In this document: positions 23,001 to 33,726 of the stretch, piece after piece | Layout of the letters: each line of letters opens with the position of its first letter | Numbering within the stretch: the stretch's first letter is position 1 | Assembly (NCBI GenBank): GCA_025084515.1 | Contig: JAJAGP010001365.1 | Location: 62,001 to 126,000 of the forward strand | Origin: Ancistrus triradiatus | Taxonomy: Eukaryota > Chordata > Actinopteri > Siluriformes > Loricariidae | Length of the DNA stretch: 64,000 bases | Direction of reading: 5' to 3' | Made by a program: the position numbers and the translations under genes | Notes under the pieces: model-generated | Seen by the model: only the letters and a program-made list of their open reading frames with translations | Told to the model about the DNA's origin: nothing | Database searches by the model: none

Positions 23001-25155
23001 GGCTGCTGGAGTGCCAGGAAAGCCTGCGAGAGGTCCAGGAGCTGGAACTGTAAGTTCATTATATTGTAGTCAATATTCTGCCTGCAAAGTTGCAAGTTGA
23101 TTCGATTTGGACTGCATTTACATGAGCTGGAATACAGAACAGTCAACCCATGCCTGAGGGGTTTTATTTTCCATTTCTAGGGTTTTCCTACTCAGGGTTT
23201 CATCAAGTACTCTCTTCCTAAAGCTCCTGGTGGAAAGAGTGTGGAAATTGTAAGTCTAAATTTCCTGTGTGGCCTGTATTCTTATGTAATATGATCATTT
23301 GTATTGAACATTGACTAGGCAGTAACACTATTTGTTTAGTAAATGCCTTAAATTAGACTTTTATAAGTATGGTAGAACCTTGGACTTCAACAAAAGCCTC
23401 TTGACTTGAACAAGTCGGACATCGAATGGCCTGCTTTAACTATTTAACTAAATTCGAACAAAACTTCCGACTTCGAACATGGGCACATATAAATAAAACA
23501 AATAAAACACTCAATGGAGATGATGCACATAATCAAATCCTGTCAGTGGTGATAATGCACCAATAAAACCAATAAATCACTACAAAACCCAACAGCAGAA
23601 GAAAAACAAGAACTAAGACATGATCACGTGCATATTATATATTATATTATATTATTTTATTATTATATGAGGTATATGTATATCAGTCTATAGGTGTGAT
23701 TTCAGACACTCCCTCAGTCTCTGTGCTGCTGTCCCAGTGAAAAGATTTCCTGAAACTGCATTCACCTCGGTGGCTATGAAGTTTCGCTTTATTTTCACTT
23801 ATACCATGTATTTGTTGATTATTATTATTATTATTATCATCATTATTATTATTATCATTATTATTATAACGTTCCTTTGCTTTATTCATGCTTTTAGTCA
23901 TTAATTCCCTACAAATACAGACATAAAAAACAATCATTTGAAGGTCGGGAACGGATTAATCCTATTTACATTACTTCTGTAAATAGGAACTTTGATTCTG
24001 ACTTCGAACAAATCGGAGTTTGAATGCCATTCTGAAACCAATTAAGTTCAAATTCCAAGGTTCCACTGTATTTGTACTGCAGTTTTTTGCCTACATAATT
24101 TCCACATTACCTCAAATGTAGATGATCAACCAAACCATGTTTGGTTCGCTTTAGTTTTGCACTAGAGCTACAAAGAAAGCGTATAGCTAGTATTCTAACT
24201 GATTCTCAACCACGTCTTTTTGAACGTTCTCAGCCAATGTGTAGTGAGTGCTGTTCTAACTATGTGTTCTTTTCTTTATTCAAGTATTACCCAATCGACT
24301 TTGGACAGCGTGAGGTAACATTTTGCTCTATTTTTATTTATTGTTCCTAATTTAAAATGAAAAGCAATTCGCCCGGGTTAAACAATCCTTATCATCCTTT
24401 AAGGTGATGCCAAACATGAACATGATGCCCAACCTGAACATGATGCCCAACATGAACGTGATGCCTCAGGCACCATACATTCCCCAGGTCTTCCCTTTCA
24501 ACTTTCCACAACAGCCTGCTCCCCAGCCTCAGCCTCAGCCTCAGCCCCAGCCACCCATGGTAAGGCTGCCTATATGAACTACAATTCTATACAATGTAAT
24601 CCTAGCCATGTACAGTTCAGACAGAAGATAACACTGTGCATGTCTTCTTTACACTGAAAATGGTGATACTCACTCGAAAACTGTGAGAGTTTACATGCAA
24701 GAGTAGGGTTAAGGAACTGAGTTTACTTGTGTAAATCAATATAAGTGAGTGGCAGGTGCTAATCCGATGTGCCGTTTGCTCCACACTTGCAGTCGCTGCA
24801 GTGAGAAGGTGTTTTGTATGGGACTACTTGGTATTTTTGCCCAATCCATGTGTTTTTAAGATTTTGTTGGTAGACAAACCAGCTTTCTATTCACAGCTGT
24901 AGTGTGAAGAGTCTACTCATATATAAAATGCATTTCTATATTTTTAGATTGATACATGTTAATTTTCCATAAACAGCAGGTAGTCCCTCCACATATGGTC
25001 GAGGCCCCACAGCAGATGCCGATTAAACAGGAACAGCAAGTCCTGGCAGCCCAGGTATGCATATTTGTATATATGAGTTTGTGCATGTGTGTGCAAAATC
25101 ATTTCAACTGTGATCACCTCTAACACATTTTCTCTCTCAGCCTGTACAGCCATAA
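20098..25155 (+). CDS. SCPP-family secreted Pro/Gln-rich matrix protein (9 coding exons)
   Basis: A complete gene. Coding exons are 20098-20151, 21670-21735, 22669-22743, 22996-23049, 23181-23249, 24285-24314, 24404-24559, 24977-25054 and 25141-25155; a UTR exon (about 19910-19960) precedes them and a 3' UTR exon starts at 25246. The product is about 198 residues. All introns are phase 0 and the signal-peptide exon ends two residues (AP) after the likely cut, the hallmark SCPP layout. Two exons end in SxE motifs (VSMEI and KSVEI), targets of the FAM20C secretory kinase. The long exon has three MPNMNM-type hexads, then a PQ run; the next is Gln-rich. The mature chain has no cysteine. Pro/Gln-rich SCPPs act outside the cell in enameloid, tooth or scale mineralisation; which member (scpp5-like or another) is not decided. 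The exon with CAG-CAG at its acceptor could start at 24977 or 24980. Confidence 0.85.
20885..21540. other. Intronic repeat-like stretch, unassigned
   Basis: Part of the first coding intron of the SCPP gene, less AT-rich than its surroundings and without exon signals. It looks like an old interspersed repeat, but no family was recognised. Confidence 0.25.
23368..24071. mobile_element. MITE with TIRs inside an SCPP intron
   Basis: The ends are inverted: ggtagaaccttggacttcaa on the left, and gttcaaattccaaggttcca on the right. TA dinucleotides flank both ends, as for a Tc1/mariner-superfamily MITE. It contains an interrupted ATT/ATC trinucleotide tract (23817-23868). The same family occurs near 54415 and 55556-56052. 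Confidence 0.6.
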
Positions 25156-25492
25156 ACACAGAAGGTGAGTTTTTAATGATAACTTTCATAAATTACTGTT
25201 AAAAATTTAGAAACACTATTAAATGTCATGGTTTCTTTTTTCTAGAAACATTCCTGATTTAACACTGAGACACCAAAGGAGAGCGACACCCTTAGATCAA
25301 GCTGTGCTTGGATAGATTTTCCTGATTATTAGCGTTGGTAAGCTGCCTTGATGGATGAAGCTGTTAAAGTAATATTAGAAAGACACAATATTGTTGTTGT
25401 GTGCTTGGTGATAGACCTAAAAAGTGCAGAGAAAAAGATTATTTATAACTAGTACTGTTTATAGATGATGGCTGTTAAGTTATAATATTTAA

Positions 25493-25498
25493 AATAAA
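25493..25498 (+). terminator. Polyadenylation signal of the SCPP gene
   Basis: AATAAA in the last exon, about 250 bases after its acceptor, followed by a T/GT-rich stretch (tttgtgtatgtctgttgtgtg) typical of a downstream element. Confidence 0.7.
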
Positions 25499-25519
25499 AT
25501 CGTTTTCATGCTTATCTTT

Positions 25520-26925
25520 GTGTATGTCTGTTGTGTGTAGTCCGGCTAAGCCAGAAAACTGACATTTAAAGAAATAAGAATTTAAAGTACACAATATTTC
25601 CCTTCACTACAATTGTAGAAATATAAATCAGTGAACTGTAGTTAATTTTACAATTCAAATACATGTCCTAATGACAGTCGTAACACACTCTTATTCTGTT
25701 ATGCTTGCCTACAAGTATTCAAACGCTGCATAACAAACTGCTTTTAATTTTGGCGGAAACACAAAACTAAAATCAAATTTTTGCGATAGCGGGAATTAGC
25801 GACGGATACACAAGGAATTACAGCTTATTACTCACATCCCGCTCTCAGTTCATTAAATTCTACATTTTCATAACTGTATTTACAGCATTGAAACGCCTGC
25901 ACGGTCATGAGAGGCATTAAACAGGCTCATAATCGTTATTCTTTTTGTTATATTGTGCAGTAGATATTTACAGATATGTGGGAATGTGCAATTGTGTCAT
26001 AGGTGTTAACAGCCTATATTCCTCAGCTAAGAATAAGGTAACACTTTTTTTATGTGAATTTTTCAGAACAATAAATATCAATACATAGAAACGGTTTAAT
26101 CCATTGTTAAGCTTAGGCCAATAAATAAACAAAATCCTGTCAACAATACTGTTATTGTTTCTCATACCCAAATTATCATGCAGTGATTACGGAGCTGCAT
26201 CGTTTAGCTAATACGAAGGATTACGTGCGAGAGCGGTGATTTGCACATTCAGCTGTAATTCCTCGCACGACCACACGGTGTCGCACGGTGTTACAAAGAG
26301 TAAATTATTTCAACGCATGGACAAAAACATCTATAAATATACCTTCAATTTCTCGCCAAGTATTTCTTTTGGAGCCCCCCCTACGCACAGCCCACACTTG
26401 GTTTTTAGGGCGCACAACATTAAACACGAAGATAGTCAGTTAACTCTGGGGTTTAAACCGATTTCTCTGGTGATTTCTGTTAAGGTATACTGTCTCCCCT
26501 CAGTGGTTGGTATTAAAATTACACCGTGCCCAATAAAAGCGCAGTAACTGAGTTCTGTCTTAATTTCTGACTTTTTCTCTCTATGTGTAATAATTTCAAG
26601 GGTGAGATTTAATAACCCATCTACTGTTGCAGAGATTGCTTTTTTTGTCAACAGCAGAAACGATGTATGCATAAGTTATAACATGAATGCGTAATAACAT
26701 GAAGGACTGTAGCTTTATAAACATCTCCGTCATGATATTTATACAGAATATTGGTAAGATATAAGTAATTTAAGAATGCCTCCGCAAAGTCCTACATTGT
26801 TCTGTTTTGTATGCTGACCAATGAGATCGTACGATTTTCATGTACCTTATTTTTCTACACACATCTGCTGATCCTTGTTATTATTTTAGCAGGGGCATCC
26901 TGACCATTTTTTATTTAAACTATCA
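25520..26925. other. Intergenic, no supported gene
   Basis: Short opposing open frames overlap at 26236-26672 in slightly GC-richer sequence, but neither resembles a known protein and neither has convincing splice sites. Nothing else is recognised. Confidence 0.4.
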
Positions 26926-27839
26926 AAAGTCAAGTCAAGTCAGATTTATTTATATAGCGCTTTTTACAATGGAGCATTGTCTCAAAGCAACTTTACAAGT
27001 TTAGATTATCTCCTAATAACTACGTCCAATCCCAAATTGAGCAAGCCTAGGGCGACAGTGGCAAGGAAAAACTCCCTAGTTCTAGGAAGAAACCTTGGGA
27101 GGACCAAGACTCAAAAAGGGAGAACCCAACTCCTTTGGGCGGCGTAGACCGATAAATCCTAAGAGAGAAATTAAAAAAGTCATTGGATCAAAGTTCGAAT
27201 AGAATGTGAAGTATGCCATCCGATTAAGTGGCCCGGGTATTCATGATAAATCTAGAGAGAAACTAAATGTCATGGAGTCAAGTTAAAATAAATGTGAAGT
27301 ATGCACATCGACATTAAGTGGGCCCGGGTATGATGGGGCCTGGAGCGATACGGAAGCAGCTTGAGTGGAGCTCTCCATCAGATGAACATCATGTGTGGGG
27401 GCCGGAAACTGCGGAAGCACAGCTCGGAGAGAACAGAAATGTATTAGTTATTGATTAAGACAGCACAGTTCTATTAACAATCACTGATGCCATGTCACTC
27501 GACTTATGCTAAATGTAGCATGAGACCCATGAGACCCCGGCAGCATTAGCTATAGCAGCATAGCTAGAAAGAGAACTGGTAAGGAAACCACAGCCAAGAG
27601 GGATCACATGAGACATTGGCAACGCACGGGAGGCAGAAGACATCAACCCACCTCTCTGATCACCATAAGACTCTTTGGACTATGAACCCCCAGCTCTGGC
27701 CCTTATCTAAGGCAAGGATGCACGAGTCAGATCACGAGACCCGAAGCCCAGTTCAGCCAGAACCGCCCACCTCGACACTTCCTCGGCTAGCCGACAAGGC
27801 AGGCCAGGCACACAAAACTCCAGACTCCGGTTTATAAAA

Positions 27840-30417
27840 AAAAAACCATGAACAAGTTTTTCTGCATCATTAAAATAGAGGATATTTGTAACTTTAGGCG
27901 ATATTAACGAATTGAAAGAAAGCATTCCGAGTGATGCTGCTAATGTGCGCATTCCAAAGGGAGATCTGAATTCAAATGTACACATAAGTTGTTTACAGAC
28001 GGACTGGCAATACTGGGACAGCCATCTAGCTTTAGGAGATATGTTGCCACCTGTCTCCACAGCCTTGGGCCCACTAATAGAACCTCAGTTTTAATCTTGA
28101 GTTAAGTAAGAGAAAAATTAAATAACATCCAATCTTTTATTGCCTTTACACAGTCCTCAATTTTGTTGATTGTAAGGCTGTCATTAGGTTTGTCCGATAT
28201 GTACAGCTGTGTATGATACACAGCTGTACATTTCGGCCAAACCTAATGACAGCCTTACAATCAACAAAATTGAGGACAAATGATCTGCATAGCAGTGGAA
28301 ACTAATGCCATGTTTACGAATAACTGAGCCTAGTGGCAGCATGTACAGAGAGAATAAAAGCTGGCCAAGCACTGAACCCTGAGGCACGCCATACTTCACT
28401 TTTGAGAGCTAAGACTTTGGATTATTTATATGACCAAACTGGTACCAGTCGGATAAGTAGGATTTAAACCAAGAAAGTGCTAATCCCTTAATACCTACAG
28501 TAGTTTCTAGTCTGTTTAGTAAAACATCATGATCTATAGTGTCAAATGCTGCACTTAAATCTAACAGAACAAGAAAAGAAACACATCCATTAACTGACGA
28601 CACTAACAAGTCATTTAGTACCATAATTAATGCTGTTTCAGTACTATGATGGGGCCTGAAGCCAGACTGAAATGTTTCATAAATACCATTCATTTGGAGG
28701 TAACTGCAGAGCTGCTGATAGACAGCATTTTGTAAGATTTTGGACAGAAATGGTAGATTTGAAATTGATCTATAATTAGATATCACACAAATGTCAAGAT
28801 TGGCTTTTTTAATCAGTGGTTTGATATCAGCAGACTTGAAGGATTTGGGAACATAACCAAAGGTAAGGGATGAATGTAAAATAACTAACAGTGGCTCTAT
28901 AATACTAGGTATTACTTCTTTGAGTAAACGTGTAGGAATTGGATCTAATAAACATGTTGATGACTTAGACGAGCTGATCAGTGCGGATAGTTCAGTATTA
29001 GTAATTGGGGTAAAAGATTTTAATCTAGATTTACAGATAATTAAACAGATGTCTTCACTAGTGCTGCATCTGGAAGGTGGCTGAATACTTTGGTGATGTG
29101 GTGAGCATTGAGTTTTATGTCTAATGTTTTCTATCTTATCATTAAAGAAAGTCATGAAATCATTACTGTTAAAATTACACAGAACGGGAGAATCACTTTC
29201 TGTAGGGGTTTTGTTCATTTGGAGACTGTATTAAAGAGAAATCTTGGATTATTCTTATTTTTTCTATGATTGAAGAGAAGTATGCAGCTTTAGCTTTAGT
29301 GAGGGCATGCTTATACTCTGTCATGCTGTCCCTCCAACCAAGCTTAAACACCTCCAATTTACTATGTCTCCACTTGTGCTCTAAATGCCATGTTCTTTGC
29401 TTTAAGGTAGGGGTGTGGTCATTATACCATGGTGCTAGCCTTTTTTCCCTAATACGTTTGACCCTAGCAGGGGCAGTCATGTCCAGGGTTGAGCGAAGCA
29501 CACATTCTAATTGCTCATTTACACAAGATGATTTATCTCCATAGGTGTATTAAATTTTAAGTCTGGTAGGTTTTTAATAAACGCAGCTGGAGTAGCAGAT
29601 GTGATAGTGTGCTTAGTGTGATAACGAGGCAGAAGGATTTTATTTATTAGAGATAGCTCAAATACTAAAAGATAGTGATCTGAAATCGAATCACTTTGGG
29701 GGAAAACATCAAGGTTATCTATTTTGATATCAAATGTTAATATTAGATCTAAAGTATGATTACAGCGGTGGGTTGGTCCCATCACATTCTGAGTGATACC
29801 CATGGATTCTAAGATGGACTCGAAAGCAATTATAAGTGGATCCTGCTCATTGTCAAAGTGAATATTGAAATCACCTACAATTAAAGCCTTATCTGTTGAC
29901 AGTAGTAAGCAGGAAAGAAAGTTAGCAAATTCCGAAGAAATTCTGAATAGGAACCAGGAGAACGGTAAATAGTGATAAGCTGGAAAGAGTGTGGTTTTGA
30001 CTTCCATGTCAATGTATCAGTCACATTAAGAATCAGTATTTCAAAAGAATTAGCCTTGTAATGGGATTTAGTTATAACACCTAGCTCTTTGTCAAAAATT
30101 GTGGCTATGCCTCCCCCCCGAACATTAGGACGAGGACGGTGAGCATGACTGTATCCTGGAGCTGAGGCTTCATTTAAGACTAAATATTCATCAGGTCTTA
30201 TCCAAGTTTCAGTGAGACAGAGAGCGTGTAAGCGTTTATCAGTGATTATTTCATTTACAATCACTGCTTTGTTTGTAAGTGATCTAATGTTAAGTAATCC
30301 TAGCTTTAGTCTAAGGTTGTAATTTCTTTGGGAACTATCTGTGTTTATACTAATGAGGTTATTAAAACAAACTTTTTGAGAGCATTTACGTTTAGGGCAG
30401 ATGCGGATAACAGACAC
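27840..30417 (-). pseudogene. LINE ORF2 (APE endonuclease and reverse transcriptase), broken
   Basis: Reads through overlapping segments 30417-29881, 30007-29519, 29501-29193, 29218-28409, 28399-28184 and 28060-27840. Endonuclease motifs in order are LLNIRSLTNK, LTETWI, VGDFNIHFDN and SDHYLL. RT motifs are SGFRPHHSTETAL, LLDLSAAFDTIDHD and KYGVPQGSVLGQLL; the YADD box is damaged (YADH) next to an inverted duplication. After FNDAEKLVHG the frame jumps into 3' UTR sequence because of a deletion of about 475 bp. Several frameshifts exclude activity. Confidence 0.85.
28153..28277. repeat. Perfectly abutting inverted duplication (hairpin) inside the LINE
   Basis: Two 62-bp arms (28153-28214 and 28216-28277) are reverse complements with two mismatches and a one-base spacer. 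The outer flanks continue the LINE in normal order, so the upstream arm is an inserted inverted copy of RT-coding sequence. Confidence 0.95.
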
Positions 30418-30539
30418 AGTTTCAATAATGTGAGTTGTGGGTGACGGTGCATGGCTACTAGCAGACAGTTGGTTAAGCCGTTCTGTCTGCTGCCTGACCC
30501 TTGCTATGGATAGTCAGCCCCTAACCAATCAGGCCATAA

Positions 30540-31360
30540 GACTATGGGCAATGTTGCAGGAGATGAGAGCAGCACCCTCCCGAGTAGGATGGACACTGTC
30601 CCATCCTAAAAGGCCAGGCTTACTCTCAAAGGCTGTAAAACGTTGTTTTCAGAGCACCACTTGGACAGCCAGCAGTTCAGCGACATAACCTGCTGTAGGC
30701 TTGGTCACCTCGCCTCATTGGGATGGGGCCAGAGCAGACTACAGCATCGGACATTGCCTTCGCCACGCTAACCACCTCTACAAAATTAGCCTTAGTAACC
30801 TCTGACTGACGAAGGCGTATATCATTAGCCCCTACATGAATAACTATCCTAGAGAATCTGCGGCTCTCGAGTTCACTAAGACTCGTTACAATGTCCTGCA
30901 CTCTGGCTCCGGGGATACAGAGAACTCTAGCTGCTGGTGTCCCTAAAGGGGTAGCAAGTTTCACATGTCATAAAATAGAGTCACCTATGACCAGAGCTCT
31001 TTCAACAGGCTGCTCAGTAGGTGTTTCACTGAGGAGGGCAAACCTGTTGGACACGTGATCAGGTAAAGAGTGGTGCTCTCGTGGACTAGCCTTACGACTA
31101 CGTCGCCGAACCGTCACCCACTTGCCCTGCTGCAAGGACTCTGCCGGGGCTCTAACTTCACCTGTGGCATCCAGATCTGCTAAGCTAGGAGCTGAGCTAG
31201 CCTTCTTTAATGTCAGGATGCACGCCTCTAAAACTACATTCTTCTCCGTCAGACTGGCTACAAGCCTACACCTATCACAAGTAAAATTTACACTAATGAC
31301 GGAGGAAGAATAGCTAAACATGCCACACTCGGCACAGGTAACAAGCACAGCAGAAGCCAT
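30540..31360 (-). pseudogene. LINE ORF1 with zinc-ribbon-like N-terminus and SGNH esterase domain
   Basis: ORF1 starts at 31360. The N-terminus has two CxxC pairs (CAEC, then CDRC), which suggests a small zinc-binding module. A basic stretch (VRRRSRKA) follows. Then comes the esterase: block I ALVIGDSIL and block III VIHVGANDIR, the Gly/Asn motifs of SGNH hydrolases. One in-frame TGA at 30968-30970 lies directly after GDSIL, where the family has Arg; it is explained by CGA to TGA (CpG) decay. A frameshift follows RGDQAYSRLCR near 30680. ORF1 esterases are known in L2/CR1-type LINEs such as zebrafish ZfL2-1 and are thought to assist RNP or membrane interactions. Confidence 0.75.
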
Positions 31361-32059
31361 GTTAGTACAATTAATTAAAGGTACTTAGCTTCGGGTGGTG
31401 TTGTGTGGTGCCGAGTGAAGATCTGGTTCAGCTGCAGCCAATGGTCCAATGCAATGCTCGATTAAAGCGTTAATACAAGTTAATACAAAACGTCACAAAA
31501 AACCAAGTCTCAGAAAGAAGGTGGGAAAAAACTGTAAAAAAGTTATAAAAACACACACTACTGCAAAAGAAGACACAACTCTGGTAAATTAGCTAATGGC
31601 TACAAACAAAAAAAAAAAAAAAAACACCAAAAAGCCGGTAATGCTGTAAAGTTACTAAATAACAATTATCGGCAAAAAAATATAATCCGCCGGTACGAGA
31701 ATAAAATAATTAAGATGTTGTAAAAACCTACTATATATACGATTATATATGATACAGATGCGATCGGGAATTAAAATAGTTCAAAGGTAATAAGCTGCTA
31801 ACAGCTACGAAACGGCGTGCGTCCTGTGTGCCTGAGAGTGAACGGTGTTCTGAAAATCTGTGCTACTTTGTCAAATCGTCCTACCGTAGCGCATATTTAT
31901 AGACATGTCTGTCGAATCGTGCTACCGTGTCGAAATGTCATACCACAGCGCGCATTTGTAGACGGAGTGGCAGTTAACTGGTGGGAAAATAATAGAGCAC
32001 TTTTTTTTTTTACTTTTTTCTGGTTAATCCACGGACTAAGTCGTAAAATTCCATTAGCT

Positions 32060-32280
32060 AAAATAATAGTAGCATAGATTTATAGCTCAGATTTCCTTAT
32101 CAGAACGCAGTTCCTGCATGTAAACTATACGTAGCATAGATTTATAGATTAAATTACTTTAATGTTTTAATGCTTCCTGCATTTAAAGTATAGGTAGCAT
32201 AGATTTATAGACTAAATTACCTTATCAGAATGTTCTTCCTGCATGTAAACTGTATGTAGGATAAATACATAGACAATTAC
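32060..32280 (-). repeat. Stray copies of the 62-bp satellite, inverted
   Basis: About three and a half units of the satellite at 36392-39155 lie here in reverse orientation, with a period of 62-63 bp (agcatagatttatag at 32071, 32133 and 32196). They are more diverged than the main array and lie directly upstream of the minus-strand LINE. Confidence 0.85.
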
Positions 32281-32495
32281 GCACACACACAAATTTGTTT
32301 ATTTGTTTGATGAACATTTTTTGCAGTGGTAACTGGTGTCGCTTTTGTTGTGATACCCCGCACAGTGTGCCTATCTACTGCAGAGCTCACACTGCACCTG
32401 AAAATAAATCACAAGTCATCAGCTGAAACAACACATTGGAAAAATAAATAGATTAAACTATGCTGGGTAATGCGATATGGTCAAAATATGTTTTT

Positions 32496-32680
32496 ACTCT
32501 CCTGATACCCAATATCTTCATTCATTCCTAGTCTTATCTGCTTAATCCTGGACAGGGTCTAGCCGGTGACATAGGTGCAAGACTGGAACTCTCCTGATAC
32601 CCAATATCTTCATTCATTCCTAGTCTTATCTGCTTAATCCTGGACAGGGTCTAGCCGGTGACATAGGTGCAAGACTGGAA
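32496..32680 (-). repeat. 92-bp tandem duplication of a SINE-tail fragment
   Basis: The segment starting actctcctgatacccaat is repeated exactly at 32496 and 32588. It contains ttcattcattcctagtctta and cctggacagggtct, which resemble the reverse complement of a common fish SINE 3' part. The two copies look identical, so this is recent or an assembly effect. Confidence 0.8.
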
Positions 32681-32689
32681 CCACCCCAG

Positions 32690-33720
32690 ACATTTCACCG
32701 ATGCATTATATACATACACAGTCACTAAGGCCACTTTTGTAATCAATTAGCCCAATGCATATTGGTGGATTACAGGAGGAAACCAAAGTAATAGTGTCTC
32801 TGAAAAGTCTATCATGAATGTTGCAAGAACCAGTCATGAAATAAGCAATATCGACCATCTCTACAACATGCAATATGTTGTTGCTTCCCCAAATCAAGTA
32901 TTTGTATCTCCAAAACGGCACCTTTACATTAGAAACCAAGAGGTCAAAATGATCCTAAAAATAGAGATGCAATATATAGTATATTAGCATGTAAAAAAAT
33001 TACCATTTCTGTTATGCTCTTGTCAGCATCACCTTCCAACATGGAGCAAATTATGCAGTAGTCCTCTGCATTGCCTATAAAAAAAAGATTTACGTGGTTA
33101 AATATGATGAAATGCACTCGATCAAGAACACCTGTACATTGAGGTAATTATCTGATCAGCCAATCACATCACATCACAGTGCAATGCATGAAATTATGTA
33201 GATCTAGTTCAGCAACTTCAGGTCAAGTTCACATCATCCATCTTGTTGCCAGAAGGTCTGGTTTGAATATTTCTGTATCTACTGAACGACTGGAATTTTC
33301 ACACAAAACAGTTTATAGACTTTATAGCACTATACTGCTCTAGCAGTTATATTAACAGTTGTAAATATGTTGTAATTATACAACGTGTTAATTATACATA
33401 ATTAAATTTTACATGTTAAAATACACACCCTGCAAATCACAAAGATTCTTTCATTCACCACTTGTGTGGAACTGACCTGGATTTGAAGCCCCCAGTCCTT
33501 GATATTACAAAAAGTGATTGTGCTTTGATGCACTTTAATGAGTTGTGCAACATGACCATTTTTTCCTGATAATACTTAGCAAAAAAGTGTGATATACTAT
33601 AGTTAGCTTCTTACTGTGTCACAGATAACTGATGGTGAATGACAAGAAGTGGGGTTTGAGACCTTCAGTAATCATCTTTTTCATTGCTGTGTGTACTAAA
33701 GATATCTATGACGACTTTAG
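32690..33720. other. Intergenic, AT-rich, no gene seen
   Basis: No exon-like or repeat-end signals could be supported in this stretch. Confidence 0.4.
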
Positions 33721-33726
33721 CTAACG

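Larger units (their letters stand above)
26927..32050 (-). mobile_element. L2-clade LINE, nearly full length, decayed
   Basis: A minus-strand non-LTR retrotransposon of about 5.1 kb. It has a 3' tail of AAGTC repeats at 26928, a 3' UTR ending in the string tttatttatatagcgctttt shared with the copy at 11291-13275, then ORF2, ORF1 and a 5' UTR reaching about 32050. The 5' UTR contains two related blocks around 31855-31960 (such as tcgtcctaccgtagcgca in plus view), as in promoter-type leaders. About 475 bp of ORF2 C-terminal coding is deleted at 27833-27850, and a 62-bp inverted duplication sits inside RT. It is inactive. Confidence 0.85.
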
